Assembly: GCA_019359495.1 (NCBI GenBank)
Contig: JAHHHF010000092.1
Coordinates: forward strand, 40,542 to 104,541
DNA: 64,000 nucleotides
Source: Goleter apudmare HA4340-LM2
GTDB lineage: Bacteria > Cyanobacteriota > Cyanobacteriia > Cyanobacteriales > Nostocaceae
Reading direction: 5' to 3'
The notes under the pieces are model-generated. The model saw nothing but the letters and a program-made list of their open reading frames with translations. It was not told where the DNA came from and ran no database searches. Shown piece after piece: positions 9,475 through 18,911 of the stretch. Numbering within the stretch: the stretch's first letter is position 1; each line of letters opens with the position of its first letter. Position numbers and translations under genes: made by a program.

Positions 9475-9851
9475 AAAACGACCTGTACTAAGGACTAGAG
9501 TCTATAATTTCTCTTTCTGTCAGTTGTTCACCAGTAGATTGCACAGTCAAGCCTGACAATTTCTCCTCTGTCATCTCTAGATACCCTAGTCCTGAATCCT
9601 TAGTCTCTACTCAGCACTGCTCTAGTGAGTTAAACTACTAAAGATAAGCACTGAACAAAAAAAAGTGACATTTTTAGCTGTAGCTTGTTAATCTCAAGTA
9701 TCAGCACTGAATCATCCTGTTAGTGGTGAGTTGACATGATTAGTAGTAACAGAGAAATCTATAATTCCTGTGACAGCGAGTCTTTTAGCTCACCAATAGC
9801 AGCAAATATACAGTAGTAGTTAATTTTGAGCGCAGTGCCCAGGGAGGCCCA
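9475..9851. other. Intergenic region between hemF and the STAS gene
   Basis: A 377-base gap upstream of the STAS gene. The segment 9490-9605 contains imperfect inverted copies of AGGACTAG/CTAGTCCT, which look like a degenerate palindromic repeat. The ribosome site GGGAGG at 9842-9847 precedes the GTG start of the next gene. No further gene was seen. Confidence 0.4.
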
Positions 9852-10220
9852 GTGATAAATATAGAACAAAAAACTTATACAACCCAAGACAATAACAGCG
9901 TTATTGTTCTGACACCGACAGGGCGTTTGGATATCACCACAGCTTGGCAGTTTCGCCTGAAGTTACAAGAGTGTATTTCCAAACTCAGTCATCATGTAGT
10001 TGTAAATCTCGGTCAGGTGAATTTTATTGATAGTTCTGGACTTACCTCTTTAGTCGCCGGGATGCGTGATGCTGATAAAGTCAAAGGCAGTTTCCGCATT
10101 TGTAACGTACACCCAGAAGCCAAACTTGTGTTTGAAGTCACAATGATGGACACAGTTTTTGAAATTTTTGAAACGGAGGAGGAAGCGCTAGAAGGCGTTC
10201 CTCGCAGTATCGCTAGTTAA
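9852..10220 (+). CDS. STAS-domain anti-sigma factor antagonist
   Basis: Single STAS domain of 122 residues, of the SpoIIAA/RsbV type. Proteins of this type bind an anti-sigma kinase when unphosphorylated and so release a sigma factor or other partner. The phosphorylation loop is FIDSSGLTSL at residues 58-67, and Ser62 matches the second serine of the DSSG motif that is modified in SpoIIAA. The N-terminal strand VIVLTPTGRLDITTAW is also typical. The start is GTG, with GGGAGG five bases upstream. No kinase or PP2C partner is adjacent; the PP2C gene at 21.3 kb is not close enough to claim a pair. Cyanobacteria lack SigF-type sporulation, so its pathway is unknown. Confidence 0.85.
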   Translation: MINIEQKTYTTQDNNSVIVLTPTGRLDITTAWQFRLKLQECISKLSHHVVVNLGQVNFIDSSGLTSLVAGMRDADKVKGSFRICNVHPEAKLVFEVTMMDTVFEIFETEEEALEGVPRSIAS

Positions 10221-10232
10221 CACAGTTCTGAG

Positions 10233-10316
10233 TGCTGAGTTTCAGGGAAGGGAAGAGAAAAATTTACCTGACTTGATACCTCTTATTAAGTACTCAGCAC
10301 TAATTCAACACTCAGT
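10233..10316. repeat. Inverted GTGCTGAGT repeats
   Basis: GTGCTGAGT near 10233 recurs inverted as ACTCAGCAC near 10292 and again as ACTCAGTACTG near 10307, which overlaps the 3' end of the bilin-lyase gene. The same motif appears near 24325-24345. It lies between convergent genes. Confidence 0.5.
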
Positions 10317-10908
10317 ACTGTTCTCTCTTAGAGTAGCGGTAAGGGCCTAAAATCGCTCCCCAAGTAGCTTTGCCTGTTTCTGAGTCAATTCCTTTGTCGT
10401 AGCTGTCAAATCCCTCCGCACTAGCCTCAAACCCCAAAGAAACTTGAATCCTATTACCTAAATAAGTAAAGCTGCAACAGGTATTTGGTGGCGGAGTAGC
10501 TGTAAATTTACACTGATCGTGAGCTAGTGTTTGCTCTGTGACTATGAGGATACAGCCTGGTAATAACTCTAATTGATCAGGTGTTAGTGTGTTAAGCAAA
10601 TTAGGATTACGACCTGCGCCTTTTAAAGCATCTGGGTCTTTAGGCATGTAATACTGTACTCGCAAGTGTGTATCACTACCGCGTCCTGGTAATAAACGGA
10701 TAATTCGCTGACGGTAAGGATGATCTAGCTTAATAATATTTGCCTGTTCAGCAAACAGTGTAATACTGTCTTCTAAAAACAAACTTACTGGTCTTTGCCA
10801 TAAACGCAGGTGGACATACCAAACAGGATCAGCTATGGCTTGTGCCTGATTGTCAAATTCACCAGCTAGGTATTTACCCAAGGTAATTAAATTGGGGGAG
10901 AAGCTCAT
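10312..10908 (-). CDS. CpcT/CpeT-family phycobiliprotein bilin lyase
   Basis: Lyase or lyase-like protein that attaches phycocyanobilin to a beta-subunit cysteine of a phycobiliprotein, or a paralogue in that family. The motif SPNLITLGKYLAGEFDNQAQA at the N-terminus is the CpcT/CpeT signature, followed by YVHLRLWQRPV and later FTATPPPNTCCSFTY. A longer frame reaches 11004, but I chose the ATG at 10906-10908 because family members begin right before the LxTLxxxLAxxFxNQ block. That gives 198 residues, the usual size. It is divergent from thf1. Whether it is the Cys-beta153 enzyme CpcT or a second paralogue cannot be told from the sequence alone. Confidence 0.88.
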   Translation of the reverse strand: MSFSPNLITLGKYLAGEFDNQAQAIADPVWYVHLRLWQRPVSLFLEDSITLFAEQANIIKLDHPYRQRIIRLLPGRGSDTHLRVQYYMPKDPDALKGAGRNPNLLNTLTPDQLELLPGCILIVTEQTLAHDQCKFTATPPPNTCCSFTYLGNRIQVSLGFEASAEGFDSYDKGIDSETGKATWGAILGPYRYSKREQY

Positions 10909-11111
10909 AAATTGTGATGCACGATCATAAAATGTGGTAACTTTGGAATGTTGCATAAAAACCAAAAACTTCTCACCCTTGTAGCTACAAGCTGAGTTAA
11001 GCACTCAGATTTGCAAACATTGTAAATCAGTAACTACCAGCAAAAACCTTAACTTGGCAAAGTAGGCTTTAAACGAGAGAATAAAAATACGTCGCCCTTA
11101 ACATTTTCTTT

Positions 11112-11819
11112 GTGAATAACGTCCGTACAGTCTCTGATACAAAGCGAACTTTCTACAATCTTCATACCCGTCCAATCAACACGATTTATCGTCGGGTAGT
11201 GGAAGAATTGATGGTGGAAATGCATCTGCTGTCAGTAAACGTCGATTTTGGCTACAATTCTATTTATGCCTTGGGCGTCGTCACTACTTTTGACCGCTTC
11301 ATGCAAGGCTACCAGCCAGAACGAGATCAAGAATCAATTTTTAATGCTCTATGTCAAGCTGTGGAGCAGGAACCACAGCGTTACAGACAGGATGCGGAAC
11401 GGTTACAATCTTTAGCTAAAAGTTTGCCAGCCAATGACTTAATTGCATGGCTCTCTCAAACTACACCTTCAGTTATGGATGCTGACTTGCAAGCACAACT
11501 GCAAGCGATCGCTAACAATCCTAATTTTAAATACAGCCGCTTGTTGGCAGTAGGTATATTCACTTTACTAGAACTGTCAGATCCTGAATTAGTGAAAGAC
11601 GAAAAGCGGCGCAACGAGGCTCTCAAAACTATTGCTGCTGGCTTGAAACTATCTGATGAAAAACTCAACAAGGATTTGGAGCTATATCGCTCTAATCTGG
11701 ATAAGATAGCACAAGCACTGATAGTGATGGCAGATGTACTCTCCGCCGATCGCAAAAAGCGCGAACAGCGCAAACAACAATCAAGTTCCTCAGTTGCACC
11801 CCCCAGCGCTAACGAATAG
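11112..11819 (+). CDS. thf1: Photosystem II biogenesis protein Psb29 / Thf1
   Basis: Thylakoid-associated helical protein needed for normal photosystem II accumulation and FtsH protease stability. The N-terminal block TVSDTKRTFYNLHTRPINTIYRR at residues 6-28 and EELMVEMHLLSVNVDFGYN are strongly family specific. The C-terminal third (residues about 160-225) is a long charged helix likely to form a coiled coil, ending in a Ser/Gln-rich tail. The start is GTG at 11112; no better ATG lies before the conserved block. At 235 residues it matches known cyanobacterial Thf1. It diverges from the bilin-lyase gene, with about 200 bases between them. Confidence 0.94.
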   Translation: MNNVRTVSDTKRTFYNLHTRPINTIYRRVVEELMVEMHLLSVNVDFGYNSIYALGVVTTFDRFMQGYQPERDQESIFNALCQAVEQEPQRYRQDAERLQSLAKSLPANDLIAWLSQTTPSVMDADLQAQLQAIANNPNFKYSRLLAVGIFTLLELSDPELVKDEKRRNEALKTIAAGLKLSDEKLNKDLELYRSNLDKIAQALIVMADVLSADRKKREQRKQQSSSSVAPPSANE

Positions 11820-11929
11820 TTGGAGGAATAGTCAATAGTCAAAGATTTTTGAGCTAATGGCTATGTAACTTTAGACTTAGCTGAAAACTGTAATAGAAAT
11901 ATAGATAGCAAAAAGCCCGAAACCCTTGA

Positions 11930-11957
11930 GTATGTGGTTCTATATAGAACTGCATAC
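11930..11957. repeat. 28-base palindrome
   Basis: The stretch 11930-11957 folds on itself along its whole length: GTATG pairs with CATAC, and the centre GTTCTATATAGAAC is self-complementary, with two G-T wobble pairs. Flanking GCCC (11916-11919) and GGGC (near 11980) could extend it. It lies 3' of thf1 and 3' of the holin-like gene, so it could act as a two-way terminator or be a palindromic repeat. Confidence 0.6.
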
Positions 11958-12011
11958 TTACTTTTAAATGTAGGATTTAGGGCAAAAATATTGATTTTAG
12001 CTGGGTAAACT

Positions 12012-12377
12012 TTACACACCTAATAATCTGTAGATTAGGTTATTGACTATAGTGAGTGCAAATGCTCCGATCACAGCACTCCAAATACCAAAGCGTAAGC
12101 GAAAGCCTTCTACTAACCAAGCAGCAATACTAAAACAAGCAACGGCAATCATGAATGTGAATAAGCCGGATAACAAATCAAAGGTGAGAAAACTTGGTAC
12201 TACAAATACAAGACGTAAAATCGGTCTGACTACTGCCGTTACGATACCAAGAACTGCTGCCGAAAGGAAGGCCTTTTCTGGAGCGTCTATTTCTACTCCT
12301 AAGGGTAACTTGCTGATGATCAGCAAGCTAACAGATGTTACCACCCAAACAATCAAAATGGTTCCAATTTCACTCAT
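12012..12377 (-). CDS. Phage-holin-4-like small membrane protein
   Basis: A 121-residue protein with four predicted membrane helices: residues about 4-22, 34-53, 60-83 and 88-115. The pattern PLGVEIDAPEKAFLSAAVLGIV followed by VRPILRLVFVVPSFLTFDLL matches the Phage_holin_4_2 family found in many bacterial chromosomes. Despite the name, these are seldom real holins. A longer frame starts at 12434, but I took the ATG at 12375-12377 because the membrane domain begins right there and family members start with a short polar stretch. The gene stands alone and no phage genes are near. Confidence 0.8.
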   Translation of the reverse strand: MSEIGTILIVWVVTSVSLLIISKLPLGVEIDAPEKAFLSAAVLGIVTAVVRPILRLVFVVPSFLTFDLLSGLFTFMIAVACFSIAAWLVEGFRLRFGIWSAVIGAFALTIVNNLIYRLLGV

Positions 12378-12650
12378 TGTCACAACCTTTGAAATGTGAA
12401 TGGCGATTAGTGATAAATTACACCAAATATCCAAAATTCAGTAACAAATTCCAACTCAGAAAACCTGATAAAATTTGGCTTTCCTCATTTTGAATATGTT
12501 CGCTTCGTTCAGTACAAACTTTGAATTTTGAATTGATATGACTCAATCTATCGACAGAAAACGTTGCTGCCTAAACAATTATTTTTAAATTAGCAGGATT
12601 TTTTTCTGTAACGGTAATTTATTTTAGATATCTTTAGGTTTAGGAACGAG

Positions 12651-12680
12651 AAAAAAGACAAGGGTAATTCTCCTTGTCTT
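12651..12680 (-). terminator. Rho-independent terminator of the ExbB/ExbD operon
   Basis: On the minus strand a perfect 9-bp stem (AAGACAAGG at 12655-12663 with 12672-12680) is followed by six T residues at 12651-12656. It lies about 75 bases after the exbD-like stop codon. Confidence 0.8.
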
Positions 12681-12756
12681 GTGATCACAGATAAGTAATT
12701 TAGTTTGTACTCAAGAATACACTGTGAGTTGATCTTGAGGCATTCCGCATTTACTT

Positions 12757-13335
12757 TTAAGGTGTTGCTGTGGGTAAGGGTAATGCAGGTTTGAGATTTT
12801 CTTGAGGATTGATACCAGGAACAGGTACAGTGTTTGGTATGGCTGGTGCAGCACCAGGATCGGTGGGGAAAGAAGGCACCGCAGGTACAGTTGGGTTCAG
12901 CGATGGTTGAGAAGATCCGGGTATAATTCCTAAAGATACGCGATCGCCCCCCACTTGTCTGAGCAAATCTAATGTCTGAATGACATCATTGTAAGTTGCT
13001 GTCCGCGACGCATTCAGCACCAAAATCCCATTGGGGTTTTCTTGGATATACCTTCTTAAAATCTCTGTCAACTGTTCCCGTTGTACTGGCTGTTTTTCCA
13101 CATAAGTTTGCCCCACAGCATCAATTGTTACAGGTAAGATATTGCTCTTACCCTGTAAAGGGACATTATTTGATGTACCTGTACTGGCTTTAGGCAAATC
13201 CACATTAATTGCTTGTTGGCGAGTGAACTGCAAAGCTGCTAACAAAAAAAACGTCAGGATACAAAAAACGACATCAATTAAGGGAATTATCTGAATTTGA
13301 ACTTCTTCAGCTGGATTATGCAGATTAATTTTCAT
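12757..13335 (-). CDS. ExbD/TolR-type biopolymer transport protein
   Basis: Small partner of the ExbB-like channel. In TonB- or Tol-type systems it helps turn proton flow into mechanical work across the envelope. There is one N-terminal membrane helix (residues 17-37) with Asp21 in IIPLIDVVFCILTFF, matching the essential proton-carrying aspartate of E. coli ExbD (Asp25). Residues about 65-130 form the periplasmic fold, with ENPNGILVLNASRTATYNDVI. The C-terminal 50 residues are Pro/Ala-rich and low in complexity, longer than in the usual ExbD. It follows the ExbB-like gene by 39 bases on the same strand and is closed by a terminator. Confidence 0.92.
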   Translation of the reverse strand: MKINLHNPAEEVQIQIIPLIDVVFCILTFFLLAALQFTRQQAINVDLPKASTGTSNNVPLQGKSNILPVTIDAVGQTYVEKQPVQREQLTEILRRYIQENPNGILVLNASRTATYNDVIQTLDLLRQVGGDRVSLGIIPGSSQPSLNPTVPAVPSFPTDPGAAPAIPNTVPVPGINPQENLKPALPLPTATP

Positions 13336-13374
13336 CGTCTTATGCTCACGCCTGCTTTGAGGATAAATTCTTAA

Positions 13375-14133
13375 TTATGGCTCCGGATCTAATGAATCAG
13401 ATTCCTCCTGAGCTTCAGGAGGATCAGGAAACTTGTTTTTATCTCGTTTGCGGGGCGGAGTGAAACTTTCTCGTACAGATTCACGGACAGTTATTGATGA
13501 ATTATTGCTAAAGTCAGGTGGTGACTGGCGATAGAGCAACTCTAAATCATTCCCCGCTTTCCGGAAAACTTTAACTTGATTGACTACAAAACCTTGGAAT
13601 AAGCGATAAAATACCAAAGTAAAAATCGCAACTATTAACCCAGTTGCAGTACTAATTAAAGATTCCCCAATACCAAGGGTGACTCCGGCTGTAGATTCAG
13701 TTCCTAAATCACCAATCCGAATTGACCGCAGAGACTGGATCAAACCCAAAACTGTACCCAACAATCCCAATAGCGGGGAAAGAGCAATCACCACTTCTAA
13801 AAGTTTTTCGCCGCGACGCATCCCAGCTAACTCATCTTCTGCTGTTGCTTCCAACGCCAAGCGAAAGGTTTCTGCATCGTTTTTAAAAAGACGTAAAGGA
13901 GCGTAGAGAAACCGCCCAATGGGCTGATCCCTTGCTTGTCTAGCAATTTCCGCCGCCGCATCCCAATTTTCCGCCGCCGCATCCAAGACACGTTCGACTA
14001 TTGGTCGCTCCTGGGCTAAAATTCGCAACCAGAACCATAGACGCTCGAAAATCACACTTAAAGACAGAATCGACAGAGCTAGTAAAGGCCACATAGCGGG
14101 CCCGCCCTTATAAAACAAATCTAAAATATCCAC
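13375..14133 (-). CDS. MotA/TolQ/ExbB proton-channel family protein
   Basis: Inner-membrane channel protein with three membrane helices: residues about 10-35, 110-135 and 155-180. The family motif [20 protein letters not shown] lies in the second, and [23 protein letters not shown] in the third. It pairs with the ExbD-like protein encoded directly downstream. The C-terminal 45 residues are charged and Pro-rich and likely cytoplasmic. No TonB-like protein or outer-membrane receptor is next to the pair, so the driven process is unknown. Confidence 0.92.
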   Translation of the reverse strand: MDILDLFYKGGPAMWPLLALSILSLSVIFERLWFWLRILAQERPIVERVLDAAAENWDAAAEIARQARDQPIGRFLYAPLRLFKNDAETFRLALEATAEDELAGMRRGEKLLEVVIALSPLLGLLGTVLGLIQSLRSIRIGDLGTESTAGVTLGIGESLISTATGLIVAIFTLVFYRLFQGFVVNQVKVFRKAGNDLELLYRQSPPDFSNNSSITVRESVRESFTPPRKRDKNKFPDPPEAQEESDSLDPEP

Positions 14134-14345
14134 TGTTTAGGTCTCCTCCCTCCATTTCTAGATCAACTGACTCAAAGCATTTTAATTTTAGAGATTAATA
14201 CACAATTACCATAATCATTTGCAGGAGCACAGCTAAAATATTTCAGTTATCGATAACGAGTAGCACCTTCCAGACTAACTTGGGCGGTTATTCCCACCGG
14301 GAGTTTAAATCATAATTTGCCACAATATAAGTGGAGGTGCAAAAC

Positions 14346-14660
14346 ATGAAATTTTCCATCCAATCAGTTTACGCTTGGTATCGAGATTTGCTTCGTAACC
14401 CCAAATATCGGTGGTGGGTAATTTTAGGAACATTAGTCTATATTCTTAGCCCTTTTGATATTGCTCCAGATTTTATACCCATTGTGGGACAAATCGATGA
14501 TGTTTTTTTACTGACCTTGTTAGTTTCTGAGGTATCTGGGTTAGTGATTGAAGGCTGGAAAGCCAGAAAAGGTAATGTAGACCCCACCGCCTCAAACCCA
14601 TCTGAGGATTATACCTCTACCGCAAGCACTATCGATGTTGATGCCGTCTCTGTCAAGTAG
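14346..14660 (+). CDS. YkvA-family (DUF1232) membrane protein
   Basis: A 104-residue protein with the DUF1232 core YILSPFDIAPDFIPIVGQIDD, where the acidic Pro-rich segment lies between two hydrophobic stretches (residues about 25-43 and 52-68). The frame is open from a GTG at 14331, but the GGAGG at 14332-14336 sits eight bases before the ATG at 14346, so I start there. The C-terminal 35 residues are Thr/Ser-rich and not conserved. Function is unknown. It is divergent from the ExbB-like gene. Confidence 0.85.
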   Translation: MKFSIQSVYAWYRDLLRNPKYRWWVILGTLVYILSPFDIAPDFIPIVGQIDDVFLLTLLVSEVSGLVIEGWKARKGNVDPTASNPSEDYTSTASTIDVDAVSVK

Positions 14661-14883
14661 TTTCTTAAACAAATATAGAATCTAATTTTACCCCTGCTTT
14701 GGCTGTTTATTGCTAACTGCAATCTGAAGTGGGGGATATTTTTTTAGTTAATAATCAAAGTAAATTTTAAGTATTTTCTATTAATAAGCTGGTAATATAA
14801 GTTATTTTTTTGCTAATTGCCGTTAAATATTCACTACTCAATTAAAATATTTACTTATTTAGTTATAGTACTTTAAATTACTA

Positions 14884-15699
14884 ATGTCTAATATCCATAA
14901 AATCAAGCAGCAGCAAGTCATTGGGTTATTACCTGCGGGTGGAAAGGCTACGCGGATTTCGCCCTCACCACTCAGCAAAGAGTTGTACCCAGTGGGATTT
15001 CAAAATGATAGTGATAAATATTACCTTAAACCAAAAGTAGTTTCTCATTACCTGCTGGAAAAAATGCAACAGGCGGGGATTGATCAAGCCTATTTTATCC
15101 TGCGTCCTGGGAAGTGGGACATTCCTGCATATTTTGGTGATGGTGCGATGCTGTCAATGAATTTAGGTTATCTAATTATGGGTTTACCTTTTGGTGTCCC
15201 ATTTACCCTAGATCAGGCTTATCCCTTTATTCAGGATGCGATCGTGGCTTTGGGTTTCCCTGACATTTTGTTTCAGCCTCAAGACGCCTTTGCACGGTTA
15301 CTCGCACGTTTAGAGACTGGAAATGCTGATGTTGTCTTGGGGCTATTTCCTACGAACAAACCCCAAAAAGCAGGGATGGTGGATTTTGATGCTGTGGGTA
15401 AAGTACGTTTGATTATTGAGAAACCCCAGCAGTCAGATTTGCGTTATATGTGGAGTATTGCGGTTTGGACACCAGCTTTTACAGAGTTTTTACATGAGTT
15501 CTTACTTCCTTGGAAGGCTAAGGATTTATCGCAGCAGCCAGAATTACCAATTGGAGATGTGATTCAAGTGGCGATTACTGAGGGTTTGCAGGTGGAAGCA
15601 GAGGTGTTTGCTGATGGTAGTTATTTGGATATTGGGACACCGGAGGATCTGGTGCGGGCTGTGCAACAACTTGGTATTTTAAACGCAGAGGAGCGCTGA
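14884..15699 (+). CDS. Sugar-phosphate nucleotidyltransferase
   Basis: Cytosolic enzyme of the glucose-1-phosphate nucleotidyltransferase fold that makes an NDP-sugar. The N-terminal loop is GLLPAGGKATRISPSPLSKEL at residues 14-34. It keeps the shape of the GxGTRLxPxTxxxPK signature, with GGKATR in place of GxGTR, so substrate or activity could differ from RmlA. The end, FADGSYLDIGTPEDLVRAVQQ, is the usual closing motif of RmlA-like enzymes. The length of 271 residues fits a single-domain enzyme without the left-handed helix. It converges on the phosphorylase-kinase-like gene with five bases between the stops. That neighbour also belongs to glucan metabolism, but the two are on opposite strands. 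Confidence 0.88.
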   Translation: MSNIHKIKQQQVIGLLPAGGKATRISPSPLSKELYPVGFQNDSDKYYLKPKVVSHYLLEKMQQAGIDQAYFILRPGKWDIPAYFGDGAMLSMNLGYLIMGLPFGVPFTLDQAYPFIQDAIVALGFPDILFQPQDAFARLLARLETGNADVVLGLFPTNKPQKAGMVDFDAVGKVRLIIEKPQQSDLRYMWSIAVWTPAFTEFLHEFLLPWKAKDLSQQPELPIGDVIQVAITEGLQVEAEVFADGSYLDIGTPEDLVRAVQQLGILNAEER

Positions 15700-15704
15700 G
15701 GCGT

Positions 15705-18700
15705 TTAGAACTCTTTCACAAACTCAGTCAAGAAGCGGAAGGCCTTCAAAATGTAACTCGCGCAGTCTTTGGGAGAGGTATTATAAAACGATCGCCATGC
15801 ACTCGCTTTATCTTCATCATAGCGATCGCCTCGTTCTGGATGTTGCTCTAACCATGCTAATCTGACTGCATGACCAATTAACACATCCAAGACAATATAC
15901 TCTTCAATTTGCAGTTCTGGGTTATTAGCAGCGATCGCTGCGAGTTCTACTAATGCTTCTAGATTAACTTGACGATATTCTGGGGCTTCAATTTTATTGA
16001 GTAAATGCTCGACTAATAAGGCGAAATTCTTTTCACCCGCAGTCATTTCTGATAGCATCAACTCGCTATCTAAACGGTTGCGCCGCTCTAGCTTATCGCC
16101 AATCACTAGACCTTTACAATGTTGCATTAATAGCCAGACTTGCTGGAAAAAGTTCTTGGGTACACGGTTGAGTGCGCCTTCCGCTTGACGGAACCGCCGC
16201 CAACCGCCTGGTGGGACTGCGATTTCTTCGCCAATTGTGGGTAGCACTACCCAAGCAATGTCACTTTCTTTTTGCTTGACGTGTAATGATTCTTGTTGGC
16301 GCAACAGGTTACTCATCCCTGTATAACCAGTTAGTACTTGACGCAGGCGCATTTTGACTTCAAAGGGCGACAGTTCCATCAAGTGTTCATAGGCTTCATC
16401 TTGGGTGACGTGTAACTCTCTAGCAAGTTCACTGGTGATTAGCAAAATCAGATAGCCGACTCTCAGTGTCAGCAGTCCGCGAAACAGTTCTGACTCTGAT
16501 CTGATCAGGACCCCAAGATAAAGAATAATCTCTTGTGTGAGTACGCGATCGCGGATATCTTCACGACAAAAATGATTAATTTTCTCCGCAATCTCATTGT
16601 TAGACATAGGGACTGCAATTAGTGATGCTTCACTGTAAGCTTTCCCCACTGCTATTTGCTTACCCCGGACTAAAATACTCGTGACTGTATCTGACAAGCT
16701 GATATCAACCATCTGGCGCAATCCCGCCGCCCGGCGTACCACTCCCCAGATTTCCGCATCTCCGGCTTTGGTGTACACTTCATCGAGTAGGTCAGTGACA
16801 GTAACAACATACTGCGGCCCGCCAAAGCCTGTGTTAAAGTCTAGTCCCTCCAAGCGATTTAAAGTCTGCAATAACTCGATTTGCTCGTAAATATTCTCTG
16901 ACGATCGCAGATGAGACAGCAACAAACCCAAGTTGGTTTCACACTCCATCTGGAATTCTTGGGTATGTCCTAAGCGCCAGCTTCTGACTGGACTATAGGC
17001 TAAATAATAGCAACGTGGTGCAGCGTTTTTTACAGGTGACTGGGAGAAATCTGCATTCTGAAGAAAATCAATTCTTTGTATTCCAGCAGTCAACATTAAT
17101 TGATTTAGTCGCCCTAACTTTACCTGCACGCCGTTACAAACACCATCTTTCAGTTCTTGCATTAATTCTAGTAATGCGTCAGCACCAGTTTCTAACATCG
17201 TATGGGTCAACATTAAGGTGAGGATAGGACGCCCTAAATCGCTCCAATATTTTTGAATATATGCCAGTTCACTTCTGATTTGATCTAGCAGAAAATGGTA
17301 GTCAAGAGTTAAGTAAAACTGTTGAGAATCTAAAAACGAAGGCAAAAATACAATTGTCTCACCAGAAATCCGAAAGATTCTGGATGTTGTTAAACTGCGT
17401 AGCCGTCGCGCTGGACGACCAGTTAAACCAAGTTTATCGTTGCGGCCAATTTGGGTAAATATAGCGGAAAGTTCCCCAGCTTTTCTGACTTGAATTGGTT
17501 CTACTTGCTTGGGTGTTTGGGTTTCAATACCGTAAACCTCTAATTGCTTTTGCAAATGCTCATCTTCTGCTAGCAAGGCAATTTGCACTAAAGACTGGCG
17601 ATTTTTGCCCACACATAGATATCTGCCTAAAGGGTCAATATCACCAACTGCCAATAACCCTTCACTTAACATTTTCCCTAAAAAATATAAACTCTGTGCC
17701 CACACCAAAGGAACATTTTCATTAGGTAAACGGGGTTGACTGTGGGGCGTTAACTTTTCTGCTTCTATATGCTTTTCTGGAACATAATAAAGTTCTGGCA
17801 ATAAACCTAAGCCATCATGTTCTACAAGTAATGATTCTAAAAGCTGTTGGTACTTGTTAACTTGCTCTTGATCGTTGCGAAACAAACTATCAAGCAGTAA
17901 ATAAGTGAAAAATAAAGGCCATTCACACTCAATATGCTCAAATTGCTTCAGTTCCCAAGGCTCGTAGTGTAAACGGTGGGTGTCTTCTAAAACGGTTTGG
18001 TGTCCATCACGCAAGAAGCGCTTACAACCGTAATTTCCTTGGAGTTTGGTGATCATATCATTGAGAGTGCGATCGCGTAATTGCACATCTTCCACCGCAA
18101 AGGCGGGGTAACTAATAATACTCAACAACGCCCCATCAATTTCTTTAGAGCCAGATTCTCTGGGTAGTAGTGACTCTAGAGTAATACGGGCGCGAGCAAT
18201 TTCATCTGGTAAGACATGAATCACCGATGCTTGACTTCCCCGCACACCAAATAAATCTAGCCCGTTAATCGCCTCTAAAGCAGCTTTCGCCATCCCTACA
18301 GAACTGGCGTTTAACTCAGCACTACCATGATTTATTTTGTTACCTCGTTCCCAAATGCCATAATCTGGTGTACGGTAGGCTCGCCCAATGTAGTAAACCA
18401 AGTTTTGGACGAAATTAACTTCATCAATCGTATAAATTATTTGCAACCCAGAAGCGGTCATCTGGGACAAAATTAGTAAAAATATAGATGTGGCATCAAG
18501 TTGTAAATGTCCCCATTCGTCATCTCCGACAACAATGTCGCCAGTGGTAGTGTTGTATTTAGCGTGTAAGCCATCCAAGGGCGACTGTGTGTGTTTAAAC
18601 CGCTCTACTTTCAAGCTTTGTCGCATCATGGCGAATAGTAAACCACGCATCAGCTTGATCACACTGTGTTCTAATTCATAGGTGTGTCCTTTGTCTTCAT

Positions 18701-18911
18701 CAACCTTGCGGTACGCCAGCGCTAAACCCCAAACTGCTAAAATACTATAAACGTTATCCCTGACCCAGGCGTCTGTATAATCACCGTGGGCAGTTACTGC
18801 CGTACTCGCAGGTAGTAAACCAGTAATTGGATTCTGACGGGCGAGGATGATTATTTTAATTTGCTGGTAGTAATTCTCTAGGCGAGTGTGCAGTTCGGTA
18901 GACGTTTTCAT
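15705..18911 (-). CDS. GH15 / phosphorylase-kinase alpha-beta-like protein
   Basis: Very large (1068 residues) soluble protein. Residues about 1-600 resemble the glucoamylase-like (alpha/alpha)6 barrel of eukaryotic phosphorylase kinase regulatory subunits: NPITGLLPASTAV near residue 27 and YTDAWVRDNVYSILAVWGL at 45-63. Later it has DEWGHLQLDATSIFLL near residue 131 and LHYEPWELKQFEHIECEWPLF. The remaining 450 residues match the long helical C-terminal part of that family, for example DEVYTKAGDAEIWGVVRRAAG. Eukaryotic PHK alpha/beta are thought to be catalytically inactive regulators, and whether this bacterial form hydrolyses glucan is unknown. No signal peptide is present, so it is probably cytosolic, where glycogen is. 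Confidence 0.85.
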   Translation of the reverse strand: MKTSTELHTRLENYYQQIKIIILARQNPITGLLPASTAVTAHGDYTDAWVRDNVYSILAVWGLALAYRKVDEDKGHTYELEHSVIKLMRGLLFAMMRQSLKVERFKHTQSPLDGLHAKYNTTTGDIVVGDDEWGHLQLDATSIFLLILSQMTASGLQIIYTIDEVNFVQNLVYYIGRAYRTPDYGIWERGNKINHGSAELNASSVGMAKAALEAINGLDLFGVRGSQASVIHVLPDEIARARITLESLLPRESGSKEIDGALLSIISYPAFAVEDVQLRDRTLNDMITKLQGNYGCKRFLRDGHQTVLEDTHRLHYEPWELKQFEHIECEWPLFFTYLLLDSLFRNDQEQVNKYQQLLESLLVEHDGLGLLPELYYVPEKHIEAEKLTPHSQPRLPNENVPLVWAQSLYFLGKMLSEGLLAVGDIDPLGRYLCVGKNRQSLVQIALLAEDEHLQKQLEVYGIETQTPKQVEPIQVRKAGELSAIFTQIGRNDKLGLTGRPARRLRSLTTSRIFRISGETIVFLPSFLDSQQFYLTLDYHFLLDQIRSELAYIQKYWSDLGRPILTLMLTHTMLETGADALLELMQELKDGVCNGVQVKLGRLNQLMLTAGIQRIDFLQNADFSQSPVKNAAPRCYYLAYSPVRSWRLGHTQEFQMECETNLGLLLSHLRSSENIYEQIELLQTLNRLEGLDFNTGFGGPQYVVTVTDLLDEVYTKAGDAEIWGVVRRAAGLRQMVDISLSDTVTSILVRGKQIAVGKAYSEASLIAVPMSNNEIAEKINHFCREDIRDRVLTQEIILYLGVLIRSESELFRGLLTLRVGYLILLITSELARELHVTQDEAYEHLMELSPFEVKMRLRQVLTGYTGMSNLLRQQESLHVKQKESDIAWVVLPTIGEEIAVPPGGWRRFRQAEGALNRVPKNFFQQVWLLMQHCKGLVIGDKLERRNRLDSELMLSEMTAGEKNFALLVEHLLNKIEAPEYRQVNLEALVELAAIAANNPELQIEEYIVLDVLIGHAVRLAWLEQHPERGDRYDEDKASAWRSFYNTSPKDCASYILKAFRFLTEFVKEF

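Noticed and set aside
12012..12434. Prophage signal from the holin-like gene
   Set aside because: The family is common in bacterial chromosomes, and no other phage gene is near.
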